A stretch of DNA of 64,000 nucleotides from Bacteroidales bacterium. GTDB lineage: Bacteria; Bacteroidota; Bacteroidia; Bacteroidales; UBA12077. Location of the stretch: NCBI GenBank assembly GCA_016342685.1, contig JAEINU010000003.1, positions 186,001-250,000 of the forward strand. Reading direction: 5' to 3'. The notes beneath the pieces are model-generated. The model was given only the letters and a program-made list of their open reading frames with translations. It ran no database searches and was not told where the DNA came from. The translations under genes were made by a program, and so were the position numbers. This document shows, in pieces, positions 8,467 to 18,329 of this stretch (within the stretch, counting starts at the first letter, position 1; each line of letters starts with the position of its first letter).

Positions 8467-10569
8467 ATGGCTGAAAATAAAAAGTACAATAAAGATCCTA
8501 AGATTAATAACAATAAGGATTCAAATAAGCCTAAACCAAAATTTAATATTTATTGGGTTTACGGAGCAATTGCGGTTTTATTTATTGGGCTTCAATTTTT
8601 TAGTATTTCACCAAAGGCTGAAGAAATTAGCATGCAAGATTTTGAGCGCAATATGCTTAAAAATGGTGATGTAGCAAAGATTGTGGTTGTAAATAAAGAT
8701 AGAGCTAACATTTATATTAAGCAAGATAGACTTGATGATGCAAAGTATAAAGATGCAGGTGAAAATGCATTTTCACGTGCACCAAAAGACGGTCCACATT
8801 TTTATTTTACCATTGGCTCAATGGAGTATTTTGAGAAATGGTTGAATGAAGCTCAGGAAACATATTTAGATGGTGAATATATTGAGGTTAGTTATAAAAC
8901 GCAGCCAAACTATTTAAGAGATCTTGCAGGCTGGTTGTTTCCAATTGTTATTATTGTTGCTATTTGGTTGTTTATTTTCCGTCGAATGTCAAAAGGAGGC
9001 GGAGCTCCTGGTGGTAATAACATTTTTAGTGTTGGAAAATCAAAAGCTCAACTTTTTGATAAGGAAAGTAGTACAGTTAAAGTTAACTTTACTGATGTTG
9101 CAGGATTAGAAGAAGCAAAAGTGGAAGTTCGGGAGATAGTTGATTTCTTAAAAACTCCCAAGAAGTATACCGATCTTGGTGGTAAAATTCCTAAAGGTGT
9201 TTTACTGGTAGGTCCTCCAGGAACAGGAAAAACATTAATGGCAAAAGCAGTTGCTGGTGAAGCAAATGTTCCATTCTTTTCAATGTCGGGTTCCGATTTT
9301 GTCGAGATGTTTGTGGGAGTTGGGGCATCACGTGTTCGCGATTTATTTAAACAAGCAAAAGAAAAAGCACCATGTATTATTTTTATCGATGAGATTGATG
9401 CTATTGGACGAGCTCGTGGACGGAATGCAAATTATGGTTCTAACGACGAACGTGAGAATACACTAAATCAGTTATTAACTGAGATGGATGGTTTTGCAAA
9501 TAATGTTGGTGTTATTATTATGGCGGCAACAAACCGTGCAGACATTTTGGATAAAGCACTTATGCGTGCAGGTCGTTTCGATCGTCAAATTCATCTTGAG
9601 TTACCAGACATAAATGAACGAAAAGATATATTCAAGGTTCACTTAAAGCCAATTAAGTTAGAAACAAATCTTGATGTTGATTTCCTTTCTAAGCAAACTC
9701 CCGGTTTTTCGGGTGCAGATATTGCAAATATTTGTAATGAGTCGGCATTAATTGCTGCTCGTAAAGATAAAAAAGTTGTTGAGCGTCAAGATTTTTTAGA
9801 TGCAGTTGATCGTATTGTTGGTGGTCTTGAACGAAAAACAAAGATCATAACAAAGGAAGAAAAGAAAACGATCGCATTTCATGAGGCAGGACATGCAACG
9901 GTAAGTTGGTTGTTAGAACATGCTCATCCTCTTGTAAAAGTTACAATTATTCCTCGTGGTCGCGCTTTGGGTGCAGCTTGGTATTTACCAGAAGAGCGTC
10001 AAATTACAACTCGGGAGCAATTACTTGACGAAATGTGTTCTGCATTAGGAGGAAGAGTTGCTGAAGAGTTAATTTTTGGTAAAATCTCGACAGGTGCTAT
10101 GAACGATCTTGAAAAGATTACAAAGCAAGCCTATGCAATGATCGCATATTTCGGGATGAGCGAAAAAGTAGGACATGTTAGTTTCTACGATTCATCAGGA
10201 CAATCCGACATGGCATTTACAAAGCCTTATAGCGAAAAAACAGCTGAACTTATAGATAAAGAAGTTAAGGATTTAATCGAAGAAGCATATAAACGTTCAT
10301 TCGATCTTCTTAAAAAGAATCAGGCTGGACTGACTAAATTGGCAGACATATTATTGGAAAGAGAAGTTATTTTTAGCGAAGATCTTGAGAAGATTTTTGG
10401 CAAACGTCCATGGAAAACAATGCATGAAAGAGAAGAAGAAGCTAAAAAGGAAATAAAGGAAAAACAGTCTAAGAAAGAGCAGGAAGAGTTAAAAGCCAAA
10501 GCAGAAATTAGCAAAGAAGAATCTGTAAAGGAAGAGCCTGAAGTAGATGTTGATAAAGAAATAGAATAG
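8467..10569 (+). CDS. ftsH: ATP-dependent zinc metalloprotease FtsH
   Basis: Membrane-anchored AAA+ protease for quality control of membrane proteins and regulators. The 700 residues run in the usual order: TM1 at about 28-47, a periplasmic domain, TM2 at about 155-172, the AAA+ domain with Walker A GPPGTGKT at about 249-256, the SRH region around [23 protein letters not shown], then the M41 protease with HEAGH at about 472-476. The last 50 residues are a highly charged Lys/Glu tail, which is common in this phylum. It lies between rsfS (4-base gap) and cdsA. Confidence 0.98.
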   Translation: MAENKKYNKDPKINNNKDSNKPKPKFNIYWVYGAIAVLFIGLQFFSISPKAEEISMQDFERNMLKNGDVAKIVVVNKDRANIYIKQDRLDDAKYKDAGENAFSRAPKDGPHFYFTIGSMEYFEKWLNEAQETYLDGEYIEVSYKTQPNYLRDLAGWLFPIVIIVAIWLFIFRRMSKGGGAPGGNNIFSVGKSKAQLFDKESSTVKVNFTDVAGLEEAKVEVREIVDFLKTPKKYTDLGGKIPKGVLLVGPPGTGKTLMAKAVAGEANVPFFSMSGSDFVEMFVGVGASRVRDLFKQAKEKAPCIIFIDEIDAIGRARGRNANYGSNDERENTLNQLLTEMDGFANNVGVIIMAATNRADILDKALMRAGRFDRQIHLELPDINERKDIFKVHLKPIKLETNLDVDFLSKQTPGFSGADIANICNESALIAARKDKKVVERQDFLDAVDRIVGGLERKTKIITKEEKKTIAFHEAGHATVSWLLEHAHPLVKVTIIPRGRALGAAWYLPEERQITTREQLLDEMCSALGGRVAEELIFGKISTGAMNDLEKITKQAYAMIAYFGMSEKVGHVSFYDSSGQSDMAFTKPYSEKTAELIDKEVKDLIEEAYKRSFDLLKKNQAGLTKLADILLEREVIFSEDLEKIFGKRPWKTMHEREEEAKKEIKEKQSKKEQEELKAKAEISKEESVKEEPEVDVDKEIE

Positions 10570-10582
10570 TTCGAATTTAAAA

Positions 10583-11401
10583 TTGAGAATATTGAGTAAT
10601 TTAGTACAAAGAACAATTACTGGAATTGTTTTTTTAGCCCTTGTTGTCGGAGCAATTTTTTACAATAAAATAAGCTTCTTTATATTGTTCGAATTAATTG
10701 TGATAGGAGCCATGTATGAGTTCTACACCTTGGTCGAAAAGAAGAAATACAAACCTTTAAAAATATATGGAATTATAATTGGCGCAATCGTTTTTGCTGC
10801 CAATTATTTTTTTGTAACAGGATTAGTAAACTCAAATATTTTTCTGGCGATAATTCCAGTAATAATAAGCGTTTTCATAATCGAGTTGTATAGAAAGTCG
10901 GAGCAGGTATTTGTAAATGTTGGATTTACTTTTTTAGGTGTTATTTATATTGCGGTTCCTTTTTCATTTGCAAATTATATTGTCTTTTCTGATAATGTTT
11001 ATAATGCACACTTACTATTAGGATTTTTATTCTTAATGTGGTCATACGATACATTAGCATACGTTTTTGGAGTATCTTTTGGAAAACACCGCTTGTTTGA
11101 AAGAATATCTCCTAAAAAATCATGGGAAGGGTTTATTGGAGGAACAGTTTCAAGTCTTGGAATGGCTTATGTTATTTCTCTAATTTTTCCAGAATTGAGT
11201 TTTTTAAGTTGGGCTTTTGTGTCGGTAATTGTTTCTGTATTTGGAACCTATGGAGATTTGGTCGAATCAGTATTTAAAAGAAATATTGATGAAAAAGATT
11301 CGGGAAGTATTTTGCCTGGACATGGTGGAATCCTTGATCGATTCGATGCTGTATTATTTACATTACCTTTATTTTATTTATATTTACACTTCTTTCTATA
11401 A
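10583..11401 (+). CDS. cdsA: Phosphatidate cytidylyltransferase
   Basis: Makes CDP-diacylglycerol from phosphatidate and CTP at the inner membrane. About 272 residues with seven or eight hydrophobic segments. The signature near the C-terminus is clear (KRNIDEKDSGSILPGHGGILDRFD). There is no ATG at the 5' end: the frame opens at 10565, and the possible starts are TTG at 10583 or TTG at 10592. The shorter form would begin SNLVQRTITG, close to the usual start of family members. It lies 13 bases after ftsH and 19 bases before psd, whose pathway it feeds through PssA. Confidence 0.95.
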   Translation: MRILSNLVQRTITGIVFLALVVGAIFYNKISFFILFELIVIGAMYEFYTLVEKKKYKPLKIYGIIIGAIVFAANYFFVTGLVNSNIFLAIIPVIISVFIIELYRKSEQVFVNVGFTFLGVIYIAVPFSFANYIVFSDNVYNAHLLLGFLFLMWSYDTLAYVFGVSFGKHRLFERISPKKSWEGFIGGTVSSLGMAYVISLIFPELSFLSWAFVSVIVSVFGTYGDLVESVFKRNIDEKDSGSILPGHGGILDRFDAVLFTLPLFYLYLHFFL

Positions 11402-11420
11402 CATTTAAATACTTCATATC

Positions 11421-12080
11421 ATGACAATCCATAAAGAAGGACGTTCCATTGTGGCAATTGCTTTTTTTATCCTGTTAATAATTAATGCACTAGTTTATTT
11501 CTTAATTAGCAGAAACATAATAGTAACATGGACTTTAGGAATTCCATCGGTTTTAATCTTTCTATTTGTTGTTCGATTTTTCAGAAAACCAACACGACCG
11601 TTAATTACAGACGACAATACAATATATGCACCTGCCGATGGTACGGTTTTAGTAATTGAAGAAACTGAAGAGCCGGAATATTTCAAAGATAAAAGGATTC
11701 AGATTTCAGTATTTATGTCTGTTTGGAACATACATATAAATTGGTATCCGTTAAAAGGGATTATTAAATATTTTAAATATCATCCAGGAGAATTTTTAAT
11801 GGCTCGAGTACCAAAATCATCAACATTAAACGAGCGTACTTCAGTTGTTATTGAAGATGAAAAAAAGAGACAAATTCTGGTTCGCCAAATAGCAGGAATA
11901 GTTGCAAGAAGAATAATTTCTTATGCTAAAGAAACTAAAAGTGTTGAACAAAATAGTGAGCTGGGGTTTATTCGATTTGGATCTCGCGTCGACGTTTTCT
12001 TGCCATTAGACGCTGATATAAAGGTTAAACTTGGCGATAAAACAAAAGGTACTCAAACCATTATTGCTACTTTAAAATAA
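11421..12080 (+). CDS. psd: Phosphatidylserine decarboxylase proenzyme
   Basis: Decarboxylates phosphatidylserine to phosphatidylethanolamine. The 219-residue form is the short type found in Bacteroidota. An N-terminal membrane anchor (about residues 10-55, two hydrophobic stretches) precedes the catalytic region. The self-cleavage site is the Gly-Ser in LGFIRFGSRVDVFLP; the serine becomes the pyruvoyl cofactor of the small subunit. Together with cdsA just upstream and pssA at 17.4-18.2 kb, the window covers the complete branch to phosphatidylethanolamine. Confidence 0.95.
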   Translation: MTIHKEGRSIVAIAFFILLIINALVYFLISRNIIVTWTLGIPSVLIFLFVVRFFRKPTRPLITDDNTIYAPADGTVLVIEETEEPEYFKDKRIQISVFMSVWNIHINWYPLKGIIKYFKYHPGEFLMARVPKSSTLNERTSVVIEDEKKRQILVRQIAGIVARRIISYAKETKSVEQNSELGFIRFGSRVDVFLPLDADIKVKLGDKTKGTQTIIATLK

Positions 12081-12097
12081 TTGGCTTGAATTTTGCT
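12081..12097 (+). promoter_or_regulatory. Putative sigma-54 promoter of the secreted-protein gene
   Basis: TTGGCTTGAATTTTGCT has GG at 83-84 and GC at 95-96 of the 12,000 block, exactly 12 bases apart, and matches TGGC-N7-TTGCW. It starts at the first base after the psd stop. The predicted transcript begins near 12108, 19 bases before the ATG at 12127. Confidence 0.5.
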
Positions 12098-12126
12098 AAA
12101 TCGACACTAAATTTAAATCTCAAATT

Positions 12127-12876
12127 ATGAAAAAGATCTTATTCCTTTCAGTTTTAGTAGTTAGTTCGTTCGTAGCAAAATCTCAGGATATTATTAAAAC
12201 CATGTATGGTGATGATATCAATGCAAAAGTTGCAGAAATAACTAAAGAAGAAATTAAATATACTAAAGCAAGCGACTCGGAACTTGTAAACTATTCTATC
12301 CGAATTGTAAAAGTAGAGAAGATTATTTTCGAAGATGGGACTGTTAAGATATTTGGAGGTACTTTAGATTTGGAAGAGGACGAGGCTGAGGTTCTTTTTA
12401 AGAAAAAAGAGAAGCCAGAAGAGTTGGAAAGTGTAGAAGAAACTCAAAAAAATGAGGAAGCTGAAATTGCCTCAATCATTGAAAAAGAATTACAGATTGA
12501 AAAAGAGGTTAATGATTCCGAATTTAGTGGAATTTTTCCTTCAAATGTTGGTTCTATTGCAGGAAAAGGAGCAAAAGTATTTCTTCAATCAAAAGATAAC
12601 AATGCGGCAATTCATGCCAGAAATTATATTAATAAATGGGATTTTTGGGAGGTAACACCAGATTTAAATAACGCTGATCTAGTTATAAAACTCGATGTGC
12701 GTTTTCAAGGACCAATGTACTACTTCGTAAAAGCAAATTTTATAAATCCTAAAAATCAGCAAATTTTGCACTCTACACAAGAGTTTAAACCAGAACGCGG
12801 TAATAAGGATCCTAATCATAAGCGTGCCGCAGTAAAACATTTTGTAGACAAGGTGTTAATCCCAAATTTTAGATAA
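12127..12876 (+). CDS. Secreted protein of unknown function
   Basis: I do not recognise a named family. The 249-residue protein starts with a Sec signal peptide (MKKILFLSVLVVSSFVAKSQ). Residues 20-75 form a domain starting DIIKTMYGDDINAKVAEI, similar in feel to short envelope proteins of Bacteroidota. A very acidic linker rich in Glu and Lys covers about residues 78-125. The C-terminal 120 residues (GSIAGKGAKVFLQSKDNNAA to the end) look like a compact folded domain. It follows psd by 46 bases and has its own sigma-54-like promoter, so it may be a stress-induced envelope protein; that role is an inference. Confidence 0.7.
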   Translation: MKKILFLSVLVVSSFVAKSQDIIKTMYGDDINAKVAEITKEEIKYTKASDSELVNYSIRIVKVEKIIFEDGTVKIFGGTLDLEEDEAEVLFKKKEKPEELESVEETQKNEEAEIASIIEKELQIEKEVNDSEFSGIFPSNVGSIAGKGAKVFLQSKDNNAAIHARNYINKWDFWEVTPDLNNADLVIKLDVRFQGPMYYFVKANFINPKNQQILHSTQEFKPERGNKDPNHKRAAVKHFVDKVLIPNFR

Positions 12877-13066
12877 GTTTTAGTCGAAGTAGTTGTCTAT
12901 ATTTATTTTATACAGATGATCTTGCTCAAAGATGAATGTCTATTTGGTTGCTTCACACATCATAGTGATACTATCTTTTAAACATTTTAATTTGGTTGTA
13001 ATGCGAGATTCAAAGTCCGATTTGGAAATTTACAATTCAACTTTTTATTAAAGTACTAAATAGCAA
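12877..13066. other. Intergenic spacer, no gene seen
   Basis: 190 bases between the convergent secreted-protein gene and the DMT exporter. I find no terminator hairpin, no tRNA and no plausible small ORF. Confidence 0.6.
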
Positions 13067-13984
13067 CTACATAAAGAACATTACTACGCCTCCAACTGCA
13101 ATAAGAGATCCAATAACTTCTTTCATGTTAAGCTTTTCTTTAAAAAAGATAATTGCAGGAGGAATTATAAGCACAGGAACAATAGACATTATGGTAGAAG
13201 CAATTCCGGTTGTGGTATGTTTTACCGATAATAAAGAAAATGACACTCCTAAAAATGGGCCAAAAAAGGCACCAATACCCAAGCTTGTCATAACTTCTTT
13301 GTCTTTGAATACTGTAAAAACTTTTTTCCAACGGCCTAAAATAATAAAGAGTAATGCAAATCCAACAAGGCCCGTAATCACTCTAATTTGAGTTGCTGCA
13401 AAAGGATCAAAATCTTGCATGCCATATTTACTAAGAACCAAACCACTACCTTGTCCTACAGCACCACCAAATGCTAGTAAAATACCTACTATTGGATAAG
13501 AAAGTTTTACGGATTTCTTAGATTTTTTTGAAGAATCATTGGTTGATTTTCGATCAAAAACAACGATCATAATACCTAAGATTGTTAAGAACATTCCAAG
13601 GAAATTTTGTTTTGTTAAAACTTCGTCCATTACAATCCAACCTATAAATGCTGTAATAGGTGGTGTCAAAGACATTATTAGCATTGATACTCGTGATCCT
13701 ATAATAACATATGCTTCGAAAAGCAATAAATCTCCAATTACAAATCCTACAAATCCAGAAAGCGAGAGCCAAACCCATTGATGCGTATTTGCATCGAACG
13801 GAATAAATGAACCACGGGTAATTGAACAGTAAATGCCAATAAATATAAATGCTAAAAACAATCGAATTAGATTGGTTGATAAAGATCCAACTTTTTTACC
13901 GGCAGATTCAAAAGCTACTGCTGTAATTGTCCAAAAAACAGCGGTTAATAATGCAGCATACTCTCCAATATGTGATTGAAACAT
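13067..13984 (-). CDS. EamA/DMT superfamily transporter
   Basis: A 305-residue inner-membrane protein with about ten hydrophobic helices arranged as two EamA repeats; the second repeat starts around LSYPIVGILLAFGGAVGQ. Proteins of this fold export metabolites or amino acids, but the substrate cannot be told. A short lysine- and serine-rich loop (STNDSSKKSKKSVK) separates the halves. The gene is alone on its strand. Its promoter region contains two direct copies of AAATAACTAA 16 bases apart. Confidence 0.88.
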   Translation of the reverse strand: MFQSHIGEYAALLTAVFWTITAVAFESAGKKVGSLSTNLIRLFLAFIFIGIYCSITRGSFIPFDANTHQWVWLSLSGFVGFVIGDLLLFEAYVIIGSRVSMLIMSLTPPITAFIGWIVMDEVLTKQNFLGMFLTILGIMIVVFDRKSTNDSSKKSKKSVKLSYPIVGILLAFGGAVGQGSGLVLSKYGMQDFDPFAATQIRVITGLVGFALLFIILGRWKKVFTVFKDKEVMTSLGIGAFFGPFLGVSFSLLSVKHTTTGIASTIMSIVPVLIIPPAIIFFKEKLNMKEVIGSLIAVGGVVMFFM

Positions 13985-14000
13985 AAGATTCAGTTTTTAA

Positions 14001-14026
14001 AAATAACTAATTTAACAAATAACTAA
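14001..14026. repeat. Direct repeat in a divergent promoter region
   Basis: AAATAACTAA occurs at 14001-14010 and again at 14017-14026, 16 bases apart. It lies just upstream of the DMT gene (start 13984) in the 194-base gap shared with the AI-2E family gene. It could be a regulator site, but the AT-rich sequence makes chance possible. Confidence 0.3.
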
Positions 14027-14178
14027 CTTATAGTAATTATATGCAATTTTAGTTTAAAATATTATTGATATAATCTTCAAATATAAATCCTCGGCATTTT
14101 TTTATAATCGCTTAAAAAAACTTAAATTAGTTCAGAATTTATTGCATTTAGATCGCATCGATTGTTTAAAGTTTAATT

Positions 14179-15282
14179 ATGAATAAAAATATTAGATATT
14201 TAATAGTTGTTCTTGGAATCGCATTTGTAGGTTTTATATTATGGTTTTTTAAATCAATCGTAGCTTATATTCTAATATCAGCTGTATTGTCTTTAATAGG
14301 TCGACGAATTGTAAATTTCTTAAATAAAATTCAGTATAAAAAGTTTCGCATTCCCAATGCAATATCAGCCTTAATAACCTTAGCTCTGTTTTGGACAATT
14401 ATTTTGTTGTTTTTTAGGGTTTTTATTCCATTAGTTGCTACTCAGGCAAGCGAATTGTCAAATATTGATGCAGATGCTGTTATCGAGAACTTAAGCGATC
14501 CAATCGAAAAAATTGAAGGTGTATTCAAAAAATATAATATTAGTTCCAATGGAAATCAATCGATGGAGCAATATTTAACCGATAAATTTATTGAGTTGGT
14601 TAATGTGTCGGCTTTATCAGACTTTTTCAGTTCTATTGCTAGTGTACTAGGAAACATCTTTATTGCGGCATTTTCAATTTCCTTTATCACGTTCTTTTTC
14701 CTTAAAGATAAAGGTTTATTGTACGATGGTATTTTGCTTGTTGTTCCCGATAAATATTTAGAAAATATCAAACATATTTTATCTTCAATAAAAAAGTTAT
14801 TAACAAGATATTTTACAGGAATTGTTATTCAGGTTAGCGGCATTATTGTTTTAGTTTCGATCGGATTGATAATAGTTGGGGTTGATTTCTCAAATGCATT
14901 GGTGATTGGATTGGTCGTCGGATTGATGAATGTTATTCCGTACATAGGTCCAATAATTGGAGCAATTTTAGGATTAATCCTAGGATTAGCAACAAATCTT
15001 GATTTGAACTTTTATACGGAATTGCTACCCCTGCTAGGGTTTATGTCCATTGTTTTTATTGTTGTTCAGGTAATTGATAATATTTTATTTCAGCCATTAA
15101 TATACTCCAGTAGTGTGAATGCTCATCCCTTAGAGATCTTTTTAGTAATAATGATTGCTGGAAGTTTATTTGGAATTACGGGAATGATTCTAGCAATTCC
15201 TACATATACAATTTTAAGAGTTGTAGCCAAAGAGTTTTTCAATAACTTAAAGGTCGTTAAAAAATTAACTGAAAAAATTTAA
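14179..15282 (+). CDS. AI-2E family transporter (UPF0118)
   Basis: A 367-residue polytopic membrane protein with the usual layout: paired N-terminal helices, a soluble region of about 80 residues (residues 90-150), then five or six helices. The conserved C-terminal part VIGLVVGLMNVIPYIGPIIG and the later HPLEIFLVIMIAGSLFGITG are family hallmarks. Members have been linked to autoinducer-2 export or sodium/proton exchange; which applies here cannot be told. It begins with ATG and appears to be transcribed alone. Confidence 0.9.
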   Translation: MNKNIRYLIVVLGIAFVGFILWFFKSIVAYILISAVLSLIGRRIVNFLNKIQYKKFRIPNAISALITLALFWTIILLFFRVFIPLVATQASELSNIDADAVIENLSDPIEKIEGVFKKYNISSNGNQSMEQYLTDKFIELVNVSALSDFFSSIASVLGNIFIAAFSISFITFFFLKDKGLLYDGILLVVPDKYLENIKHILSSIKKLLTRYFTGIVIQVSGIIVLVSIGLIIVGVDFSNALVIGLVVGLMNVIPYIGPIIGAILGLILGLATNLDLNFYTELLPLLGFMSIVFIVVQVIDNILFQPLIYSSSVNAHPLEIFLVIMIAGSLFGITGMILAIPTYTILRVVAKEFFNNLKVVKKLTEKI

Positions 15283-15329
15283 GATAATAAAGTGGTATTT
15301 TATATATTTACATGACTAAATGTATATTA

Positions 15330-15968
15330 ATGGGTAAGCTAAAAGTTTTTATTTTCATACTATTCTTGGTTATTTCGACCAATATAATAGCACAAACGAA
15401 TATTGATTCAGTAGATTTCATTGTAGATTTCCCCGAATCGTATTTAAAAGCGCATGTGAGTTCTGGCTATTTTGAAGGTGCTATAAATGAAAAATTTGAA
15501 CTTGCAGATACTGCAAATTATGAATTCACTTGGAGTGGTGATCTTACACCAGGTATTGATTCTTTGCATGCAGCAATTTATGACTTTAGTATTGAGGGAA
15601 ATTATTTAGTAAGTTTAAGTGTACTGGAAAAATCTACTACAACTGCATTTAGCTTTAGCAGAGTTGTTTCAATAGCAGCACCTGTAATTCTAGATGTTCC
15701 CAATGTATTTACACCAAATGGTGATGGTCAGAATGATTTGTTTGAGGTATTCTATAATGGAACTACGAATCTAGAGATATCCATATTTACAAGAAATGGA
15801 ACGCTGGTTTTCGATGCTGTTTCTCCTAGCATTGTTTGGGATGGTCGTAATTCTTCGGGATCAGAGCTTAGTGAAGGTGTCTATTTTTATATTATTAAGT
15901 CGGCAGTTCTAAGTAAAGAGAAAAAAGGTTTTGTATACTTATACCGAAGTGATATAAACCAAGATTAA
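15330..15968 (+). CDS. Gliding-motility C-terminal domain protein (T9SS type B cargo)
   Basis: A 212-residue secreted protein. A signal peptide (MGKLKVFIFILFLVISTNIIAQ) is followed by about 90 residues without a recognised domain, then the gliding-motility-associated C-terminal domain of about 85 residues. Its consensus is clear: VPNVFTPNGDGQNDLFEVF, IFTRNGTLVFD, WDGRNSSGSELSEGVYFYII. This domain sends proteins through the type IX secretion system and anchors them at the cell surface. The start at 15330 is chosen over one at 15312 because it leads directly into the signal peptide. The cargo part is unusually small. Confidence 0.88.
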   Translation: MGKLKVFIFILFLVISTNIIAQTNIDSVDFIVDFPESYLKAHVSSGYFEGAINEKFELADTANYEFTWSGDLTPGIDSLHAAIYDFSIEGNYLVSLSVLEKSTTTAFSFSRVVSIAAPVILDVPNVFTPNGDGQNDLFEVFYNGTTNLEISIFTRNGTLVFDAVSPSIVWDGRNSSGSELSEGVYFYIIKSAVLSKEKKGFVYLYRSDINQD

Positions 15969-16062
15969 CCTTCTTACCACAATAAATAGTTTTAGTTTCT
16001 CCTAAGTTTCTTGTTATATTTTCATTTCGAAAATATTATCTTTATCACTTATTTGATAAAGA

Positions 16063-17166
16063 ATGGCAAAACTCAAGAATATATCCCAGATAAATAATTG
16101 GTTCGAAAATTTTACAGAACCATTAATAATTGCAGGTCCCTGCAGTGCAGAGACTGAAAAACAAGTTATTGATACAGCAAAACAAATTGCAGCTATTGGT
16201 AAGGTAAGCGTTTTTAGATCAGGAATTTGGAAACCGAGAACTCGACCAGGAAATTTTGAAGGAATAGGAGAGGTTGGATTAAAATGGTTGCAACAGGTAA
16301 AGGCAGAAACAGGATTGCTTACAGCCGTTGAAGTTGCAAATGCTCAGCATTTGGAGCAAGCAATAAAGGCTGATGTTGATATTTTATGGATTGGAGCAAG
16401 AACTACATCTAATCCATTCTCTGTTCAAGAATTGGCCGATCGGTTAAAAGGATACGATAAGCCGATCATGGTTAAGAATCCAATAAATCCTGATGTGCAA
16501 TTATGGGTTGGTGCTCTAGAGCGTTTTCATAAAGCTGGAGTTAATATGTTAGCTGCGATTCATCGCGGATTTTACCCTTTCGAAGCAACAACATTAAGAA
16601 ATATCCCTAAATGGGAAATCCCGATTGAGTTAAAAAGTATTTGTCATGATTTACCAATAATATGTGATCCGAGTCATATTGCTGGGAATACAGAATATAT
16701 TCCTGAAATTGCTCAAAAAGCAATGGATTTGAATATGAATGGTTTAATGATTGAAACTCATTATGACCCATTGGTTGCGTTAAGCGATATGAATCAGCAA
16801 GTAACACCAAGCGAGCTAAACAAATTATTAAATAAACTGGTTTTTAGAAGCATCTCTGCAAAAGACGAAGACTTTACGAGTATATTGGAAACATTAAGGG
16901 ATCAAATTGATTCTATAGATCAGCAAATGCTTGAACTATTGTCGCAACGTATGAGTGTGGTTGAGGATATTGGAAAATACAAGAGTAAAAATGATGTAAC
17001 TATACTTCAATTGCGGCGATGGGAGAAAATTATGTCGACACGAATTAAGCTAGGAAAAAAACTAGGATTGACAGAGGATTTTGTCAAAAAATTACTTCAG
17101 CTTGTACATAAAGAATCAATCCAGAGACAAACCGAAGTAATGAATAAAATATCTTCTAAAAAGTAA
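16063..17166 (+). CDS. Bifunctional DAHP synthase / chorismate mutase type II
   Basis: Catalyses the first step of the shikimate pathway and the chorismate-to-prephenate step. The 367 residues hold an N-terminal DAHP synthase domain related to the AroG/KDSA superfamily (IAGPCSAETEKQVIDTAKQI; WKPRTRPGNFEGIGE; ICDPSHIAGN) to about residue 255. A C-terminal AroQ-type chorismate mutase follows (LRDQIDSIDQQMLELLSQRM, VVEDIGKYK). The fusion is typical of Bacteroidota and allows allosteric coupling. It stands alone, convergent with purS. Confidence 0.96.
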   Translation: MAKLKNISQINNWFENFTEPLIIAGPCSAETEKQVIDTAKQIAAIGKVSVFRSGIWKPRTRPGNFEGIGEVGLKWLQQVKAETGLLTAVEVANAQHLEQAIKADVDILWIGARTTSNPFSVQELADRLKGYDKPIMVKNPINPDVQLWVGALERFHKAGVNMLAAIHRGFYPFEATTLRNIPKWEIPIELKSICHDLPIICDPSHIAGNTEYIPEIAQKAMDLNMNGLMIETHYDPLVALSDMNQQVTPSELNKLLNKLVFRSISAKDEDFTSILETLRDQIDSIDQQMLELLSQRMSVVEDIGKYKSKNDVTILQLRRWEKIMSTRIKLGKKLGLTEDFVKKLLQLVHKESIQRQTEVMNKISSKK

Positions 17167-17185
17167 AAGGCTAAATTGAGCCTTT
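17166..17185. terminator. Weak hairpin between convergent genes
   Basis: AAAGGCT (17166-17172) pairs with AGCCTTT (17179-17185) around a 6-base loop. The T run after it is short. It lies between the ends of the DAHP synthase gene and purS, so it may end transcription on both strands. Confidence 0.4.
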
Positions 17186-17438
17186 ACTCAATTACTTTTA
17201 AAGTATAATCGAAACCTTCCATGATTGGATTCGATAAAATTTTATTACAAGCTTCATTCACACGTTCCATAGCTTTTTCTTCACTTGAAGCTTCGATCTC
17301 AAGGGTTATGTGTTTTCCAATTCGCACATTTGTAACCTCATTAAAACCAATGTTATTCATGCTATGAGTAACAGCTTTTCCTTGAGGGTCTAATAAAGCT
17401 TTTAAAGGCATTACGTTAATTTCTGCAATAAATTTCAT
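17184..17438 (-). CDS. purS: Phosphoribosylformylglycinamidine synthase subunit PurS
   Basis: Small structural subunit that joins PurL and PurQ in the FGAM synthase complex of purine synthesis. 84 residues, of normal length, starting MKFIAEINVMPLKALLDPQG with the characteristic LDPQGKAV motif. The partner genes purQ and purL are not nearby. pssA ends 9 bases upstream on the same strand, so the two are probably on one transcript. Confidence 0.93.
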   Translation of the reverse strand: MKFIAEINVMPLKALLDPQGKAVTHSMNNIGFNEVTNVRIGKHITLEIEASSEEKAMERVNEACNKILSNPIMEGFDYTLKVIE

Positions 17439-17447
17439 AATTCGTGT

Positions 17448-18191
17448 TTAATCAAAGTTATAAATCCAATTGTTAATAGCTGATAATAAAATATATAATA
17501 AGATTATCGCCGGAACGGCAACCGTATGCAATATTATTAATAATATTGCAGATAACACAATAAATATATAACGAATTTTATTGTCGTTCCAGCTTAGGTT
17601 TTTTACTTTTAACGAAAACATTGGAAACTCTGCAACAAGAAGAAGCGAAAATAAGATCGATAACGATGCTAGAAATATCTTATTTGTAAGAATATCAAGA
17701 ACTAAATCATTTGTTACATTTATTGATATAATGTACATGGAAACAAAGAATAAAGCATTTGCCGGAACCGCAAGTCCAATAAAACTTTCACTTTGTCTTT
17801 CATCAACATTAAATTTTGCTAATCGAATACCTGATAGTATTGCAATCGTAAATGGGATTAATAAAAATATAATTTCAATTAGGTCAAGATTTTCAAGCGG
17901 AGGGAGATGCACTGTTCCAAACAATGAAATTTTCATCATGTGAAATATTATTACGGAAGGAGCAACTCCAAAACTCACTAAATCGGCAAGAGAGTCAAGT
18001 TCTTTTCCCATATTCGAATAAGCATTAAGAACTCTTGCTGCCATACCATCAAGAAAGTCGAAAACAGAAGCAGCAAATATTAGAATAACTGCATATGATA
18101 AATAGCCTTCGAAGGCAAGAGCAATAGAAATACATCCCGAAAGTAAATTAAGTGATGTAATTGAGTTAGGAATGTATTTTTTTATATTCAT
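17448..18191 (-). CDS. pssA: CDP-diacylglycerol--serine O-phosphatidyltransferase
   Basis: Makes phosphatidylserine from CDP-diacylglycerol and serine at the inner membrane. 247 residues with about seven hydrophobic segments. The CDP-alcohol phosphotransferase motif DGX2ARX8GX3DX3D is present: [23 protein letters not shown]. The start at 18191 ([19 protein letters not shown]) matches the family start, and a -7 box at 18233-18240 would place the transcript start downstream of the alternative in-frame start at 18233. CdsA supplies the substrate and Psd uses the product. Confidence 0.95.
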   Translation of the reverse strand: MNIKKYIPNSITSLNLLSGCISIALAFEGYLSYAVILIFAASVFDFLDGMAARVLNAYSNMGKELDSLADLVSFGVAPSVIIFHMMKISLFGTVHLPPLENLDLIEIIFLLIPFTIAILSGIRLAKFNVDERQSESFIGLAVPANALFFVSMYIISINVTNDLVLDILTNKIFLASLSILFSLLLVAEFPMFSLKVKNLSWNDNKIRYIFIVLSAILLIILHTVAVPAIILLYILLSAINNWIYNFD

Positions 18192-18232
18192 TTGCATAGC
18201 TATTTTTGTAGAGTGATTAACAATATTTTTCA

Positions 18233-18240
18233 CAAAAATA
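18233..18240 (-). promoter_or_regulatory. -7 box of pssA-purS
   Basis: On the minus strand this is TATTTTTG, matching TAnnTTTG. The predicted start near 18228 gives a leader of about 37 bases to the ATG at 18191. No clear -33 element is visible. Confidence 0.4.
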
Positions 18241-18329
18241 AGTTAAAAAATAGAGTTTGATTCATATTTTATTAATTACTAAGTTTATCGATTCAAAAAA
18301 TGAGTTGATATTTGAAACATATCGATCTA

